Below the pieces are notes generated by a model that did not search any database, had not been told where the DNA came from, and saw only the letters and a program-made list of their open reading frames with translations. From the NCBI GenBank assembly GCA_012064415.1, contig SSNU01000155.1, positions 248,001 through 312,000 of the forward strand: a DNA stretch of 64,000 bases, in the 5' to 3' direction. This DNA is from Gyrodactylus bullatarudis. Lineage: Eukaryota; Platyhelminthes; Monogenea; Gyrodactylidea; Gyrodactylidae. Shown here in pieces: positions 62,505 through 64,000 of this stretch. How positions within the stretch are numbered: the stretch's first letter is position 1; each line of letters starts with the position of its first letter. The position numbers and the translations under genes were made by a program.

Positions 62505-64000
62505 TCATGTTAAAGCGAACTTGACTGGGTTGACAATACTGGAGCTATTGTCAATGAAATTTGTATGATGATGGAATGAAGACAAATTCTGACCACACGT
62601 TCGACGATGGTAATAGAAGGAAGCACCCCAGCGATATCTCTTTCCACAAGTGTTGCAAACATATTTTCCCTGTGATGTGTGCTTACCATCAATGTGTTGT
62701 TTTATTGATAACTTTGATGTAAACTCCTTATCGCAGAGACGACAAAAGAATTTCTTTCCGCTCTTTGATGTTGACTGAGAGGTTGAATTTGTGTTGTTGG
62801 TCCTGCTAGCAGCCGAAGACGGTGATAGCCTCCTACTCAGGTTCAGTTGGCATTCATTCTCACTACTACCATTAGTACTCAATGGGTTGCTACAATTCTT
62901 GGAGTTGTTCATCTCTGAATAGACAATGTGCGTCAAGTCTGCATAATAATTTCGATTCTTTTGATTAGCTGCCAAAAGGGATAGATTTTGATGGGCAAAT
63001 TGCTGGGGAATATTTGACGTAGCTGATGTTGGCCGGGTATCTTCAGGAAAGAAATCCTTAAAGTTGTAATTACTCTTTGCATTATTTTTCATCCTATTGT
63101 CAAGGGGAGACTCAGCGGATGACATCTGCGATGGGGTTGAGGAATAGACCATATTTTCAATATTCTGATCTCCACTATTCATAGATAGATCATGAATTAT
63201 TTCATTGTCTCCAGTAATAACTTCTGAGCGTTGTTGTTCATTCAATTGAGTCAAAGGAATGGTAACATAGGGACATTTGAAAAAGTGTTCTCGATAAGTC
63301 TCAGCATCACTAAATGTCATTGTACACAAACAGGTTAGGGGTTTGGCTAGAAAAATATTATTTATCAGATCCTGATGGGAACTAGACGATCTATTCATAT
63401 TGAGCATATTAGCGACAGCAAGAAAACTTCTAGCAACTTCATTGGCATTTATATCGCCAAAGGGAGAAGATCTCTGATGAGATACCTCCGTCTCGTAGTT
63501 CATAGGAGATGATGGCTTTTCAATTGGTCTGAACTGACACTTTTGCTTGTGGTGATAGTAGACTGGTGGCCAGCGGTACATGTTGCCACACCATTTGCAC
63601 TCGTATTTGGGCGGGTAATGAATATGCATGTGTTGATCAAGTAGAGGTTTACTCTTGAAGCTTTTATCACACTTGAGACAAACAAAGGATCTGGTCTTGT
63701 TAATCCTTGAACTTCTATTGGTCTCTTCAATGTCTATAATCTCTGTTACATCCTTGACTGAGTCACAAGTTATAAGATGCTTTATAAAATCATGAAAATC
63801 GGTGATAAATATTCCACAAATGCACACTGTAACATCTTCAGAATGTTTTTCACAATAGTGCTTAGAGAGTTCATCTTCACTGGTCAACTTTGAGTCACAC
63901 CTTGGACAGGAAAATGTAATAGAGGAATGTAAGGATATTTCACTAGATCTAGGAAGGGATGTTGAAATAAGTTTGATTTACCTGTCTATTTTTAAATAGG
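62505..64000 (-). CDS. C2H2/C2HC zinc-finger protein, 3' part, cut by window edge
   Basis: A terminal exon at 62505-63948 (480 codons) joins, across a 33-nt intron (63949-63981), an exon starting beyond the window. Fingers or finger-like pairs in order: CPRCDSKLTSEDELSKH.YCEKH, FVCLKCDKSFKSKPLLDQH, YECKWCGNMYRWPPVYYHH..C, FFCRLCDKEFTSKLSIKQH, and YVCNTCGKRYRWGASFYYHR..C. Two half-fingers with CIC/CLC spacing also occur. The repeated pairing of a classic C2H2 finger with a CxxCGxxYRW C2HC finger recalls the variable C-terminal fingers of insect Lola proteins. Between the two finger pairs lies about 200 residues of Ser/Asn-rich linker. It is probably a nuclear DNA-binding regulator; the N-terminal domain (BTB or otherwise) is outside the window. 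Confidence 0.85.

Overview
The window is animal nuclear DNA: AT-rich, intron-containing, with clear metazoan genes. Its most telling property is intron size. In nine of the ten genes with introns, reading frames rejoin only if introns as short as 22-38 nt are removed, each with GT..AG ends and each restoring alignment to a known family. Introns averaging about 26 nt are documented for dicyemid mesozoans (Dicyema and relatives), so a dicyemid is my best guess. That is inference from gene structure, not from a database match.

Layout. Positions 1-9115 form a dense cluster: an ankyrin-repeat protein (-, cut by the window edge), KICS2 of the KICSTOR mTORC1-control complex (-), calmodulin (-), the axonemal regulator DRC5/TCTE1 (+), TMEM222 (-), ribosomal protein uL23/RPL23A (+) and a p38 MAP kinase (+). 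From about 9.1 to 34.9 kb I see no host gene. That desert holds a piggyBac-like MITE, a Penelope-like retroelement (reverse transcriptase plus GIY-YIG nuclease) between inverted repeats, a fold-back element, a SINE-like repeat, a non-LTR reverse transcriptase relic and many GA/CT and TAG/CTA microsatellites. A MAD/MXD-type bHLH-zipper repressor sits at 34.9-36.5 kb, followed by an 11 kb desert. A second dense cluster (47.8-52.7 kb) holds LSM12 (-), ribophorin I (+) and a 741-residue coiled-coil protein (-). A further 10 kb desert with tRNA-derived and ribozyme-bearing repeats leads to a zinc-finger gene (-) running off the right edge.

How the genes relate. The clusters are packed head-to-head (86-165 bp between start codons) and tail-to-tail (18 and 33 bp between stop codons), so promoters and poly(A) signals must be shared or overlap. 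The two regulatory genes (MXD and zinc finger) instead lie among long noncoding tracts, and MXD and the p38 kinase carry most of the longer introns. Functions are mixed: nutrient signalling (KICS2), calcium (calmodulin), stress kinase (p38), cilia (DRC5), glycosylation (RPN1), translation (RPL23A) and transcription (MXD, zinc finger).

The most interesting mobile-DNA signal is self-cleaving RNA. Both inverted repeats of the Penelope-like element contain a hammerhead-ribozyme-like core. A separate ~310 bp tRNA-like repeat family (26.1 kb and 58.6-59.1 kb) carries complementary halves of a hammerhead, recalling the Schistosoma Sm-alpha repeat and metazoan retrozymes. Gene assignments rest on my own translation and remembered family sequences; no search was run.
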